This document shows, one piece after another, positions 43,760-52,550 of a stretch of DNA of 64,000 nt. The DNA is taken from contig CALWHT010000011.1 in NCBI GenBank assembly GCA_944380515.1, forward strand, positions 1 through 64,000, in the 5' to 3' direction. The translations under genes and the position numbers were made by a program. Position 1 is the stretch's first letter; every line of letters starts with the position of its first letter. This stretch comes from an uncultured Roseburia sp. (GTDB lineage: Bacteria; Bacillota; Clostridia; Lachnospirales; Lachnospiraceae). Below the pieces are notes generated by a model, which was not told the DNA's origin, did no database searches, and saw only the letters and a list, made by a program, of their open reading frames with translations.

Positions 43760-44911
43760 TCATAATTGCTCTATAACAAAGCGGTAATGCTTTAAAAATA
43801 AATCCGCCAGATTCCCTGCAAGCGGTACACCAAAATGTGTCAGGGTTTCGGACAGAGCCTCCATCGTAGCCAGCATATTTTCAAAGGTGGCATTTGTCCC
43901 CATATGTCCGATGCGGATGACTTTTCCGGCAAGCTCGTCAAAGGAGCCGGCGAGCAGGATGCCGTGCCTGTCTTTCATGCGTTTTAAAATAGCGTCTGCC
44001 GTAACTCCGCGCGGAACATCAAGTACGGTAACCGTATCGGAAAAACCGCTGTCTAAATGAAGCCGCAGTCCGGCCTCGCAGAGCGCGGCGCGGGCAGCCG
44101 CACCGATTCTTTTGTGGCGCGCATAAAGGTCTTTGTCCGCGGCAATGTTGTCAAAGGCGGCGCGCAGGCCGTAAATATCGCTGATTGGCATGGTGTAGGG
44201 GAACCATTTCTTCTCGTAATAGCCCTCAAAAACTGCCAGGTTTGCGTAAAAAGAGGCAATCGGGGTTTTACGTGTCTTTATTTTTTTCTTTGCGTCATCG
44301 CTTACGACAACAAAGGTCAGACCCGGAGGCGCGGAAACGGCCTTCTGGGAGCCGCCGCAGAGCAGATCAATCTTAAAATCGTCGACGCGGACCTCCTCGC
44401 CGAACATCCCGGAAACGGAGTCCACAACGGTTAAGATACCGTACTGTTTCAGCAGGGGACAGATGCTGCCGATATCATTTAACACGCCGCTCGGCGTATC
44501 GCAGTGAACGACCGTCGCATAGGCGTAATCGTGATGCTCCTTCAGATAATCGGCAAGCGCAGCGACGTCAAGCGTGTTCCGGCAGTCAGCGTGATAAAGC
44601 TCCGGCACGCCGCCGTACATGGTTACGAAATCGGCAAAGCCCCTTCCGTAGATGCCGTTGTCTAAGACGAGTACCTTATCGCCCGGCTCGGTCAGTGAAG
44701 CGCAGGCTGCCTCCAGGCCCAGGATTCCCTCGCCGCCTAAAATCAGCGTCTCGTTGCCGGTCTTTAACAGGCGGCTGATAAGCGTGCAGGTTTCCTTATA
44801 AAAATCATAAAAGGTTTCATCCAAATCGGGATTTGTGCAGGCCAGACTCCTGGCGCGGCGCACATTTTCAAGGACCTGTGTCGGTCCGGGTGTCATAATT
44901 TTGTACATCAT
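43760..44911 (-). CDS. class V aminotransferase (alanine-glyoxylate / serine-pyruvate type)
   Basis: A 383-aa PLP enzyme. KIMTPGPTQVLENV opens the family fold, GEGILGLEAACASL and HCDTPSGVLN bind cofactor, and CGGSQKAVSAPPG carries the Schiff-base Lys. ATG 44911 or 44908 follows GAGG; the open frame runs back to 44986 through a low-complexity Asn-rich stretch without a ribosome binding site, so that extension is doubtful. It is followed 23 bases later by the TetR gene. It interconverts amino acids with glyoxylate or pyruvate; the exact pair is unknown. Confidence 0.88.
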   Translation of the reverse strand: MMYKIMTPGPTQVLENVRRARSLACTNPDLDETFYDFYKETCTLISRLLKTGNETLILGGEGILGLEAACASLTEPGDKVLVLDNGIYGRGFADFVTMYGGVPELYHADCRNTLDVAALADYLKEHHDYAYATVVHCDTPSGVLNDIGSICPLLKQYGILTVVDSVSGMFGEEVRVDDFKIDLLCGGSQKAVSAPPGLTFVVVSDDAKKKIKTRKTPIASFYANLAVFEGYYEKKWFPYTMPISDIYGLRAAFDNIAADKDLYARHKRIGAAARAALCEAGLRLHLDSGFSDTVTVLDVPRGVTADAILKRMKDRHGILLAGSFDELAGKVIRIGHMGTNATFENMLATMEALSETLTHFGVPLAGNLADLFLKHYRFVIEQL

Positions 44912-45039
44912 TTCCTCGTTTCCGCAAACAGGCTTGCTGTTTGTGCTATTATAATTTTGTCCGTTATTATAGTTTGTGACTGGCATAATTTAAAGTGCCA
45001 GTTTCATAAAAATTAACCATACCAGAAATTCGGTTGATA

Positions 45040-45072
45040 AAAAAGAGCGTCGGAAAACCGACACTCTTTTTT
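45040..45072. terminator. bidirectional terminator
   Basis: AAAAAGAG-GTCGG and CCGAC-CTCTTTTTT form a stem with an AAAA loop, about 100 bases downstream of the cold-shock gene on the minus strand. Confidence 0.82.
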
Positions 45073-45171
45073 AAATCCATTGTTTACAATATCTTAACCT
45101 GACAAATAAAAACTGGTTTATTTAAACAGAAAAAGGTACATGTGAAACGAGTGATTAAAGCGGGTAGAAAA

Positions 45172-45375
45172 TTATCCTACGACCGTTACATTTGTTGCCT
45201 GCGGTCCCTTGGAACCCTCTACAACATCGAACTCTACCGCAGCGCCTTCATCGAGGGATTTGAATCCTTCCATGTTCAGACCTGAGTAGTGTACGAATAC
45301 GTCATTTCCTGCTTCATCGGAAATGAATCCGTATCCTTTTTGGTTGTTAAACCATTTTACCGTACCTTTGTTCAT
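45172..45375 (-). CDS. cold-shock protein (CspA family)
   Basis: A 67-aa OB-fold nucleic-acid binding protein with both RNP motifs: KGYGFI and [11 protein letters not shown] 45375 follows GGAGG; the open frame extends 23 codons upstream. The C-terminus ends with [11 protein letters not shown], typical of CspA/CspB. It acts as an RNA chaperone. A 50-base leader precedes it, with a candidate promoter at 45425-45453. Confidence 0.96.
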   Translation of the reverse strand: MNKGTVKWFNNQKGYGFISDEAGNDVFVHYSGLNMEGFKSLDEGAAVEFDVVEGSKGPQATNVTVVG

Positions 45376-45424
45376 TGAAAAGTACCTCCAAAAAATATTA
45401 CTGGCTGTATTCACAGCTAAATAG

Positions 45425-45453
45425 AGCATAGCACATGATTTCACAAAAGTAAA
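45425..45453 (-). promoter_or_regulatory. promoter of the cold-shock gene
   Basis: On the minus strand TTTACT (45448-45453), a 17-base spacer and TATGCT (45425-45430) preceded by TG form a moderate promoter. Confidence 0.55.
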
Positions 45454-45487
45454 GGAGAAAAGTACACAGTTTTTTCACAAATTATAA

Positions 45488-45991
45488 TTATAGCTCTTCA
45501 GCCGCAATTTCGTGATTTTTCAGAAACAGGCGCACCAGCCGGTCCCACTCGCGCTCTAAGGTTTTATCCGTCGAAAAGGTGCGGTAGGAAATGCCTGTGG
45601 TGAGAAGCAGCTGCCCGTTTTGAAATTTGAGATTCAAAAACAGACCGGATACATCGCCGTCGGTAAAGGAGCTGTGAATCTGTCCGAGCGTACGGCTTAA
45701 ATTGGCCGGGGAAAGCAGGAATACAAATTTAAAACAGGTCGGCGTACGTTTGCCGCGGATGAGCGCGTAGCAGTGGGGGCGCACCTGTCCGAAGGGCACA
45801 AAGGAGAGCCCGTCAAGCCCTTGCTCTGTCCGTTCGTCCGCCGAATAAAAATCGGGATTTATGCTGCCGTCAAGCGTCCAGGAAACCTCCTTTTGGATGA
45901 CGGCCTCCTGAAGCAGGAAATTGTCAAAGGTATCGCGGCATAAAAGCTGATTCATAAAAAATTTTACTTCGGGTATGTTAAGGGCAATCAT
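45488..45991 (-). CDS. conserved hypothetical protein (DUF5721-like)
   Basis: A 167-aa soluble protein. The N-terminal MIALNIPEVKFFMNQLLCRDTFDNFLL and later DGSINPDFYS resemble a Lachnospiraceae-restricted family I recall as DUF5721; the label is from memory. ATG 45991 follows GAGG. It is a single gene transcribed away from the M18 peptidase gene. Function unknown. Confidence 0.72.
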   Translation of the reverse strand: MIALNIPEVKFFMNQLLCRDTFDNFLLQEAVIQKEVSWTLDGSINPDFYSADERTEQGLDGLSFVPFGQVRPHCYALIRGKRTPTCFKFVFLLSPANLSRTLGQIHSSFTDGDVSGLFLNLKFQNGQLLLTTGISYRTFSTDKTLEREWDRLVRLFLKNHEIAAEEL

Positions 45992-46146
45992 GGGAAACCT
46001 CATTTCCACGCAGTCTGCGTGCCTTTTCAAAAATACTGTGTTTATTTTAGCACAGAAACGGGCGCCGGACAAATAAAATGGTGTAATCCGGCGGATTTTA
46101 TAGTAAAATGGTCTAAAACGGGAATTAAGAAAGGTGAATTGTCAAA

Positions 46147-47454
46147 ATGAATGAGAAAGATATTTTATTTGATTTATTAAAAAAGGGAGTTTCTCCCATC
46201 CATACGGTTGAGACATGCGCAGAGCGCCTTAGGGAAGCAGGCTTTGCGGAGCTTTCCTGCGGCGGGGAATGGAATCTTGTGCCGGGCGGCAGATATTATA
46301 TCAGGCATCACAATACCACATTATTTGCGTTTACGAATCCTGCGGAGGCGCGGCAAATGGAAAAACAGGAGACACCGGCGGTCCGCATCGCGGCGGCACA
46401 TACGGATTTTCCCTGTCTTCGCATTAAGCCCGCGGCGGATATCGTGACGGGGGGCTACGCGCAGGTAAATGTCGAGGTGTACGGCGGGGCGATTTTAAAC
46501 ACATGGCTGGACCGTCCTTTGGGTATTGCAGGTCGTGTGGCGGTGCGCGGGCAGGAGGTATTTAAACCGGAAATGAAACTGTTTGTTTCCGAGAAGAGTC
46601 TGCTTACAATACCGAATCTTGCAATCCACATGAACCGTGAGGTCAATAAAGGCGTGGAGCTGAACCGTCAGACCGATATGCTTCCGGTTGCCGGGCTGCT
46701 TTTGGGGGAGGAAGAAGGCCAGCGGTCGGAAGAATATTTCCTTACGTATCTGGCAGGAGAGCTTGGAGTGAAAAAAGAGGATATTCTTGATTTTGAACTG
46801 ACGGTATACTGCAGGGAGCAGCCCGAATATATCGGAATCAGCGATGACTTTATTTCAAGTCCGAGGCTGGATAACCTGACCTCCTGCGCAGCCCTTACCT
46901 CGGCAATGATAAAGGCAAAGCGGTCCGGTGGCATTAATATGATTGCGCTGTTTGACCATGAGGAAATCGGGAGCCGAAGCAAACAGGGGGCGGGCTCCAT
47001 TCTGCTGCATGACCTGCTGCTTCGTATTTTCCACGAGCTTGGACTTTCGGAGCAGGCCGACCGGATCCTGTATCAGAGCATGTTCCTTTCCGTGGATGTG
47101 GCGCATGGCCTGCATCCGAACCAGGCGGCGAAAATGGATCCTACGAATAAGCCTGTGCTTGGGCGGGGGCTGTGTATCAAGGAGGCGAGCGCTCAATCCT
47201 ATGCGACGGACTGCGAGGCAGTCGGAATTATTCAGCAGATTTGCAGGGAAAAGGGGATTCCCTGTCAAAAATTTGTCAATCGCTCCGATATGCCGGGCGG
47301 AGGCACATTGGGTTCCATCGCTTCGGCCCTGCTGCCGGTGAAAACCGTAGATATCGGAATCCCGCTGCTTGCCATGCATTCGGCGCGCGAGCTGATGGGT
47401 GCGGCGGACCAGCAGGCACTTGTTGATTTGACGGAGGCATATTTTTCTCTGTAA
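46147..47454 (+). CDS. M18-family zinc aminopeptidase
   Basis: A 435-aa metallo-aminopeptidase of the aspartyl/ApeB-like M18 group, forming large complexes in the cytosol. AAHTDFPCLRIKP holds the first metal His, FDHEEIGSRS the catalytic and metal Glu residues, and SVDVAHGLHPN a metal Asp; RSDMPGGGTLGSI is near the C-terminus. It removes N-terminal residues, typically acidic or hydrophobic, from peptides. It lies 12 bases before the transglutaminase-like gene. Confidence 0.92.
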   Translation: MNEKDILFDLLKKGVSPIHTVETCAERLREAGFAELSCGGEWNLVPGGRYYIRHHNTTLFAFTNPAEARQMEKQETPAVRIAAAHTDFPCLRIKPAADIVTGGYAQVNVEVYGGAILNTWLDRPLGIAGRVAVRGQEVFKPEMKLFVSEKSLLTIPNLAIHMNREVNKGVELNRQTDMLPVAGLLLGEEEGQRSEEYFLTYLAGELGVKKEDILDFELTVYCREQPEYIGISDDFISSPRLDNLTSCAALTSAMIKAKRSGGINMIALFDHEEIGSRSKQGAGSILLHDLLLRIFHELGLSEQADRILYQSMFLSVDVAHGLHPNQAAKMDPTNKPVLGRGLCIKEASAQSYATDCEAVGIIQQICREKGIPCQKFVNRSDMPGGGTLGSIASALLPVKTVDIGIPLLAMHSARELMGAADQQALVDLTEAYFSL

Positions 47455-47466
47455 AAGGAGGAAACG

Positions 47467-48723
47467 ATGAAAAAACGAAAGCATTTTGGCATTAAATTGA
47501 TTCTGGCGGCAGCGGTCGTCATTTTTGTGGCGGCCAATGTACCGGAAGCGAGTTCGTCGGCAGTCACTCTCCTGCGGAAGGTAATCCCGTGGAAGGTAAC
47601 GGAGCAGGATGTGGCCGGGCAGGAGGCGGTTTCGCGCAACCCCCAAAGCTATGAGGAGCATATGGGTGGGGTGCAGGGGATGGAAGGTCTCACCGAAACG
47701 GCGGACGGGGAAGATGACGTGGAGCAAAGCCCTTCTTTCGACCGCTATGTGTACGGCACGCTTGGGGAAGAGGAACGGAAGGTTTATGATGAAATTTATC
47801 AGGCGATTGATTCCCATGAATCCAAAGTCAGGGTCGATACGCTGGATCAGAAGGTACTCGAGCATGCCTACCGCGCGGTGATGGCGGACCACGGAGAAAT
47901 CTTTTGGGTTTCGGGATATGTTTATACACGCTATACCATGGGAGTTCAGACCGTGGGACTGGATTTTGCACCGGAGTATACCATGACACTGGAAGAACGG
48001 GAAACCTTTCAGACACAGATTGACGCTGCCGTGCAGGAAATTCTGGCGGGAGCGGCCGGCGCGGCGGGCGATTATGAAAAGGCGAAGTACGTCTTTGAAT
48101 ATCTTGCCCAAAATGTGGATTATGAAACGGGTGCGCCGGACAACCAAAACATCATCAGCGTGTTTTTGAACCGCAGTACGGTGTGCCAGGGTTATGCCAA
48201 TGCGACGCAATATCTGCTGACGCTGCTCGGAATCCAATCGGCGGTGGTGACAGGTACGGCGGAGGGCGAAGCGCACGCGTGGAACCTGGTGCGGCTCGAC
48301 GGCGACTACTACTTTATCGACACGACCTGGGGAAATTCTGCCTACAATAACGGAACAGACGAAGAAACAAGCTTTGTAAATTATAATTATTTTGCCGTGA
48401 CGACGGAGGAAATAGAAAAAACACACCGGGCTGACGAGTTTCCCACTCTTCCTGTATGCACTGCGGTGGAGGATAATTATTACCGTCGTGAGGGAAAATA
48501 CTTTTCGGAGTGGAACCCAGACGCGATCGGCAGCGTGTATGCACGCGCCTATGACGCGGGAGAGGGGAGGGCCGCCGTGAAATTTTCTTCTCCGGAGCTG
48601 TATGCGCAGGCAAAGCGCTATCTGCTTGATGAACAGCATATCCTAGATTACTGCGGCGGGCTGACAACGCTTTCTTATATCGAAGATACGCAGCAAAAGG
48701 TGCTGATTTTAAATTTCTCATAA
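47467..48723 (+). CDS. exported transglutaminase-like protein
   Basis: A 418-aa protein with a basic N-terminus and a hydrophobic segment (about 9-25), so probably membrane-anchored or secreted. A transglutaminase-like core (about 215-300) keeps the papain-type triad: Cys in STVCQGYAN, His in GEAHAWNLV and Asp in FIDTTWGN. Such proteins act as cell-surface peptidases or cross-linking enzymes. AAAAGGAGG precedes the start. Partner and substrate are unknown. Confidence 0.85.
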   Translation: MKKRKHFGIKLILAAAVVIFVAANVPEASSSAVTLLRKVIPWKVTEQDVAGQEAVSRNPQSYEEHMGGVQGMEGLTETADGEDDVEQSPSFDRYVYGTLGEEERKVYDEIYQAIDSHESKVRVDTLDQKVLEHAYRAVMADHGEIFWVSGYVYTRYTMGVQTVGLDFAPEYTMTLEERETFQTQIDAAVQEILAGAAGAAGDYEKAKYVFEYLAQNVDYETGAPDNQNIISVFLNRSTVCQGYANATQYLLTLLGIQSAVVTGTAEGEAHAWNLVRLDGDYYFIDTTWGNSAYNNGTDEETSFVNYNYFAVTTEEIEKTHRADEFPTLPVCTAVEDNYYRREGKYFSEWNPDAIGSVYARAYDAGEGRAAVKFSSPELYAQAKRYLLDEQHILDYCGGLTTLSYIEDTQQKVLILNFS

Positions 48724-48783
48724 AAATTCCATGAAATTTGGTAAAAACCTCTATACAAAAGAGAGCTTTTATGATACTGTTAC

Positions 48784-48800
48784 GTAGTAATAAATACTAC
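48784..48800. promoter_or_regulatory. palindrome in the degV promoter region
   Basis: GTAGTA-ATAAA-TACTAC is a perfect interrupted palindrome immediately before a TATAAT at 48802-48807; the -35 region is poor. This is a candidate operator. Confidence 0.45.
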
Positions 48801-48846
48801 ATATAATGGAAAAAAATAACGCACTAAAAGTTTTTGAATAACAAAT

Positions 48847-48879
48847 CAGACGATTTCATAAAATATGGGAAATCGTCTG
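48847..48879 (+). promoter_or_regulatory. leader hairpin before the degV-like gene
   Basis: CAGACGATTTC (48847-48857) and GAAATCGTCTG (48869-48879) pair perfectly over 11 bases and end a few bases before the GGAGGG at 48885. There is no T run, so it does not look like a terminator. Confidence 0.55.
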
Positions 48880-48898
48880 GCTATGGAGGGAAATTGCC

Positions 48899-49738
48899 AT
48901 GTATAAAATTGTAATTGACAGCTGCGGAGATTTGACGGAGGACATCAAGCAGGACGGACATTTTGTGTCGGTGCCGCTGGAGCTTGAGGTGAACGGGGTC
49001 CGTATACTGGATGACGCGGGCTTTAATCAGCTTGATTTTTTAAGAAGGGTGAAGGAGAGCCCTGTGGGGCCGAAGTCCTCCTGCCCGTCTCCCGAACAGT
49101 ATATGAAAAGCTATGAGGGGGAAGCGGAGCATGTATATGTGGTGACCCTGTCCGAAAAGCTTTCCGGTTCTTATAACAGCGCAGTGCTCGGCATGAATCT
49201 CTACAGGGAGGAGCATGAGGACGGAAAAAAAATTTATGTATTTAATTCCCGCTCCGCATCTGTGGGAGAGACCCTGATTGGGCTGAAAATTCAGGAATAC
49301 GAGAAGCAGGGCATAAGCTTTGAGGAAATCGTTCAAAAAATCGAGCAATATATCGATTCCATGAACACCTATTTTGTGCTGGAGACTTTGGAGACGCTGC
49401 GGAAAAACGGGCGTTTGACCAATTTAAAGGCGTTTATCGCCAATACCTTAAATATCAAACCGGTGATGGGTTCCACAAACGAGGGGACTATCTGCCAGTT
49501 AGATCAGGCGCGGGGCATGAACCGGGCGCTGGAAAAAATGGTCCAGAGCGTAATTGCCAGAACAAAGGACTGTGAAAACAGGGTGCTCGCCATAGCGCAC
49601 TGCAATTGTCCGGAGCGGGCGAAGACGGTCAGAGAGAGAATCGAACAGCTGGCGTCCTTCCGAAAAATCATCGTGGTTGACACCGCAGGGGTCAGCAGCA
49701 TGTATGCGAATGACGGAGGCGTCATTATCGCCGTTTAG
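48899..49738 (+). CDS. DegV-family fatty-acid binding protein
   Basis: A 279-aa DegV/FakB-like protein, which holds a fatty acid for phosphorylation by FakA. IDSCGDLTEDI is the N-terminal motif, LSEKLSGSYNSA the phosphate-site loop and SRSASVGETLIG the lipid-carboxylate region; the C-terminal domain ends VSSMYANDGGVIIAV. ATG 48899 follows GGAGGG. The leader holds a strong hairpin and a palindrome at the promoter. No FakA gene is in the window. Confidence 0.9.
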   Translation: MYKIVIDSCGDLTEDIKQDGHFVSVPLELEVNGVRILDDAGFNQLDFLRRVKESPVGPKSSCPSPEQYMKSYEGEAEHVYVVTLSEKLSGSYNSAVLGMNLYREEHEDGKKIYVFNSRSASVGETLIGLKIQEYEKQGISFEEIVQKIEQYIDSMNTYFVLETLETLRKNGRLTNLKAFIANTLNIKPVMGSTNEGTICQLDQARGMNRALEKMVQSVIARTKDCENRVLAIAHCNCPERAKTVRERIEQLASFRKIIVVDTAGVSSMYANDGGVIIAV

Positions 49739-49764
49739 CTTTTGCGGCAGAAAGGATTTCGCAC

Positions 49765-51063
49765 ATGAACAGATATACGTATGAGGAAGTCATCCGTCAG
49801 ATAGAGACGCAGCGGAGGTTCGGGAGCGCCGCCGGGGTGGAGGTGTCGGCAGACATGCTTTCCCGGCTTTCGAACCCGCAGCAGGGCATACCCTTTATCC
49901 ATATTGCAGGGACGAACGGAAAAGGTTCTGTCTCTGCTTTTTTGTGTGCAATTTTTCGCGCGGCGGGGCTGAAAACGGGAATGTTTACGTCACCTCACCT
50001 GGTCGATTTTCGGGAGCGCATTCAGGTGAACGGAGAGATGATTTCCAAAGAGGCTGCAGAGCGGCTTGGAAATTTTCTGCTTGGGCAGACGTATGGGACC
50101 GACCCGGCCATGTTTGATTATTGTCTGGCGATGGCGGCGCTGTATTTTCGGGAGCAGCACTGTGACGTTGCGGTTTATGAGACGGGACTGGGAGGAAGAC
50201 TCGATTCCACCAACGCGCTCGGAGTGCCGGCGGTGTCCGTTATCACGAAGATCGGCTATGACCACACGGAAATTTTAGGGAAAACGCTGCCCGAAATCGC
50301 TGCGGAAAAAGCGGGAATTATAAAAGCCGGCACGCATCTGGTTCTGGAAAGCCAGCCTAAGGAAGCGCTTTCCGTTCTTTTGGCTGCTGCCGAAGCGGCA
50401 GATGTGAAAAGCTATAATCTCGTCCGCCCCGAGGACATTACCGATGTGCAGATGCAAGGAAGCCAGCAGGTTTTTTCCTGGAGAGATTACCGTAACTTAA
50501 GAATGCGTCTGCTTGGCGTGCATCAGTATGAAAACGCGGCGGCCGCGATTCTCGCGGCGGAAGAGTTTTTTGAGGTGTGGAACGGGCAGGCAGCCGAAGA
50601 TTTTGAGGACAGGAAAATCGGGGATAAGGAGAACTGCGTGCGTGCCGGAATCCAAAATGCTGTCTGGCCGGGGAGAATGGAGATTTTAAGCGAGCAGCCG
50701 TTTTTTCTGGTGGACGGCGCTCATAACGGCAGCGGTGTGCGTGCGCTTGCGAAAAGCCTTCGGAGCCTTTATCCGGGGGAAAAATTTCATTTTATTATGG
50801 GCGTTATGGCGGACAAGGATTATGAAATGATGATTGAGGAATTGCTTCCGCTCGCGCTGGATTTTTGCGCGGTGACCGTGCATGACAATCGCGCGCTGCA
50901 GGCGGAAAAGCTGGCGGAATGTATTCGCGCGAAGGGCGTTCCGGCAGTATGCTGCGGCAATGCCAAAGGGCGCTTTTGGGAGGAACGGCTCGACCCGCGG
51001 CATAAGACCGTGGCGTTTGGCTCGCTCTATTTTATCGGGGAGATAAAAAACAACGATTTATGA
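49765..51063 (+). CDS. folC: folylpolyglutamate synthase / dihydrofolate synthase
   Basis: A 432-aa Mur-ligase-fold enzyme that adds glutamate to folates. HIAGTNGKGSVSAFL is the ATP loop, FTSPHLVDFRERI the FolC signature, YETGLGGRLDSTN and ITKIGYDHTEILG complete the active site, and VDGAHNGSGVRAL opens the C-terminal domain. It starts 26 bases after the DegV gene with AAAGGA upstream. Length is normal. Confidence 0.95.
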   Translation: MNRYTYEEVIRQIETQRRFGSAAGVEVSADMLSRLSNPQQGIPFIHIAGTNGKGSVSAFLCAIFRAAGLKTGMFTSPHLVDFRERIQVNGEMISKEAAERLGNFLLGQTYGTDPAMFDYCLAMAALYFREQHCDVAVYETGLGGRLDSTNALGVPAVSVITKIGYDHTEILGKTLPEIAAEKAGIIKAGTHLVLESQPKEALSVLLAAAEAADVKSYNLVRPEDITDVQMQGSQQVFSWRDYRNLRMRLLGVHQYENAAAAILAAEEFFEVWNGQAAEDFEDRKIGDKENCVRAGIQNAVWPGRMEILSEQPFFLVDGAHNGSGVRALAKSLRSLYPGEKFHFIMGVMADKDYEMMIEELLPLALDFCAVTVHDNRALQAEKLAECIRAKGVPAVCCGNAKGRFWEERLDPRHKTVAFGSLYFIGEIKNNDL

Positions 51064-51183
51064 CAAAAATTACAGAAAATCTACAAATTTATTAATTTTG
51101 CTTAATAGGTGGTTGCGGCGCTTTTTTTCGTCTATAATAGGCGGTGTTGACGTAATAAGATAATATAGAAAAGAGCGTTTCGT

Positions 51184-52536
51184 ATGGTATTCAGTAGTTT
51201 TGAATTCTTATTCCGGTTTTTGCCGGTTTTTTTGGTTATATATTTTATTGCACCGAAAAGGTGGAGAAATTTTATATTATTTGCAGGCAGTATTTTCTTT
51301 TATACCGTGGGAGAGGCGCAATATGTGCTGCTTTTGCTGGCGTCGGTTGTGGTCAATTACGTGTTTGGCAGGCTGATGTACCGGGACGCGCGTGAGGGCA
51401 GAGGGGGAAAGCAGGCCGTTTTGCTGGTTTTGGCGCTTATTTATGACTTCGGTATTCTGTTTTTCTTTAAATACAGCGGACTTACACAAAAGCTTCCGCT
51501 TGGAATCAGCTTTTATACGTTTCAGATTGCAGCATATATCATTGATGTGTACCGGGGAAAGGTTCCGCCGGAAAAATCCGTAATCCGGCTGGGAACCTAT
51601 CTTACGATGTTCCCACAGCTGATTGCCGGGCCGATTATCAACTATGCCGACGTGCGCGCGGCGCTTTTCCGCAGGAAGGTGACGGCGGAGCAGTTTGAAT
51701 CCGGCGTAAAGATGCTGATTTTAGGGCTTGGGGCAAAGGTGATTATCGCGGACCGGCTCGGGCTTTTGTGGAACAATATCCAGACCATCGGTTTTGCTAG
51801 TATTTCCACGCAGCTCGCGTGGATGGGGGCGTTTGCCTATTCGCTGGAGCTGTATTTTGACTTTTCGGGATATTCCATGATGGCAATCGGTCTCGGACGT
51901 ATGCTTGGCTTTGAGATACCCAGGAACTTTAAGCACCCGTATATTTCAAAATCCGTTTCGGAATTTTGGCGCAGATGGCACATTACGCTTGGAAAATGGT
52001 TTCGCGAGTACGTATATATCCCTCTGGGAGGAAACCGCAAGGGAAAGGCGCGTACTTTATTCAATCTGCTTGTGGTTTGGAGCCTTACGGCGCTGTGGCA
52101 CGGCTCCGATTACAATTATCTTATCTGGGGCGCCTCTCTGCTGGTGCTTTTGGCGGTGGAGAAGCTGTTTTTGCTTCGGTATCTGGAAAAAAGCAAAGTG
52201 ATCTGCCATGCGTATCTGCTGTTTGTGGTGCCATTGACCTGGGTAGCGTTTGCGATTACCGATGTGGGACAGCTTGGAGTTTATTACACAAGACTGTTTC
52301 CGTTTTTGCAGCAGGCGGACGTTGTTGTCAATCGGCTGGATTATGTGAAATACCTGAGTGATTATTGGCCGTTGTTTGCGCTGGGCGCTCTTTTTTCAAC
52401 GCCATATCCTGCCGCGGTGTACCGGGTAATCGAGAAAAAATGGCTTGGAAGCCTTGCCGCGGCTGTCGTATTGGTGCTCAGCCTTTATTATATGGCGGTA
52501 TCAACAAATAATCCGTTCCTGTATTTCAACTTTTAG
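51184..52536 (+). CDS. MBOAT-family O-acyltransferase (AlgI/DltB/PatA type)
   Basis: A 450-aa polytopic membrane protein with about ten hydrophobic segments. The PQLIAGPIINYADV segment, EFWRRWHITLGKWFREYVYIPLGG and the active-site His in TALWHGSDYNYLIWG match the MBOAT group that moves acyl groups across the membrane to a cell-wall or surface polymer. TATAAT lies near 51136. An SGNH-like protein follows 14 bases later, giving the usual two-part acetylation machine. The polymer modified is unknown. Confidence 0.92.
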   Translation: MVFSSFEFLFRFLPVFLVIYFIAPKRWRNFILFAGSIFFYTVGEAQYVLLLLASVVVNYVFGRLMYRDAREGRGGKQAVLLVLALIYDFGILFFFKYSGLTQKLPLGISFYTFQIAAYIIDVYRGKVPPEKSVIRLGTYLTMFPQLIAGPIINYADVRAALFRRKVTAEQFESGVKMLILGLGAKVIIADRLGLLWNNIQTIGFASISTQLAWMGAFAYSLELYFDFSGYSMMAIGLGRMLGFEIPRNFKHPYISKSVSEFWRRWHITLGKWFREYVYIPLGGNRKGKARTLFNLLVVWSLTALWHGSDYNYLIWGASLLVLLAVEKLFLLRYLEKSKVICHAYLLFVVPLTWVAFAITDVGQLGVYYTRLFPFLQQADVVVNRLDYVKYLSDYWPLFALGALFSTPYPAAVYRVIEKKWLGSLAAAVVLVLSLYYMAVSTNNPFLYFNF

Positions 52537-52550
52537 GATTGGAGAGTAGT

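Noticed and set aside
44912-44986. 25-codon N-terminal extension of the class V aminotransferase
   Set aside because: Low-complexity Asn-rich sequence, no ribosome binding site, and the family fold begins at the later ATG.
46855-48639. 594-codon antisense ORF across the M18 peptidase and transglutaminase genes
   Set aside because: Long only because both sense genes avoid the matching stop codons; composition is Arg/His-rich and without motifs, and both sense genes have clear families.
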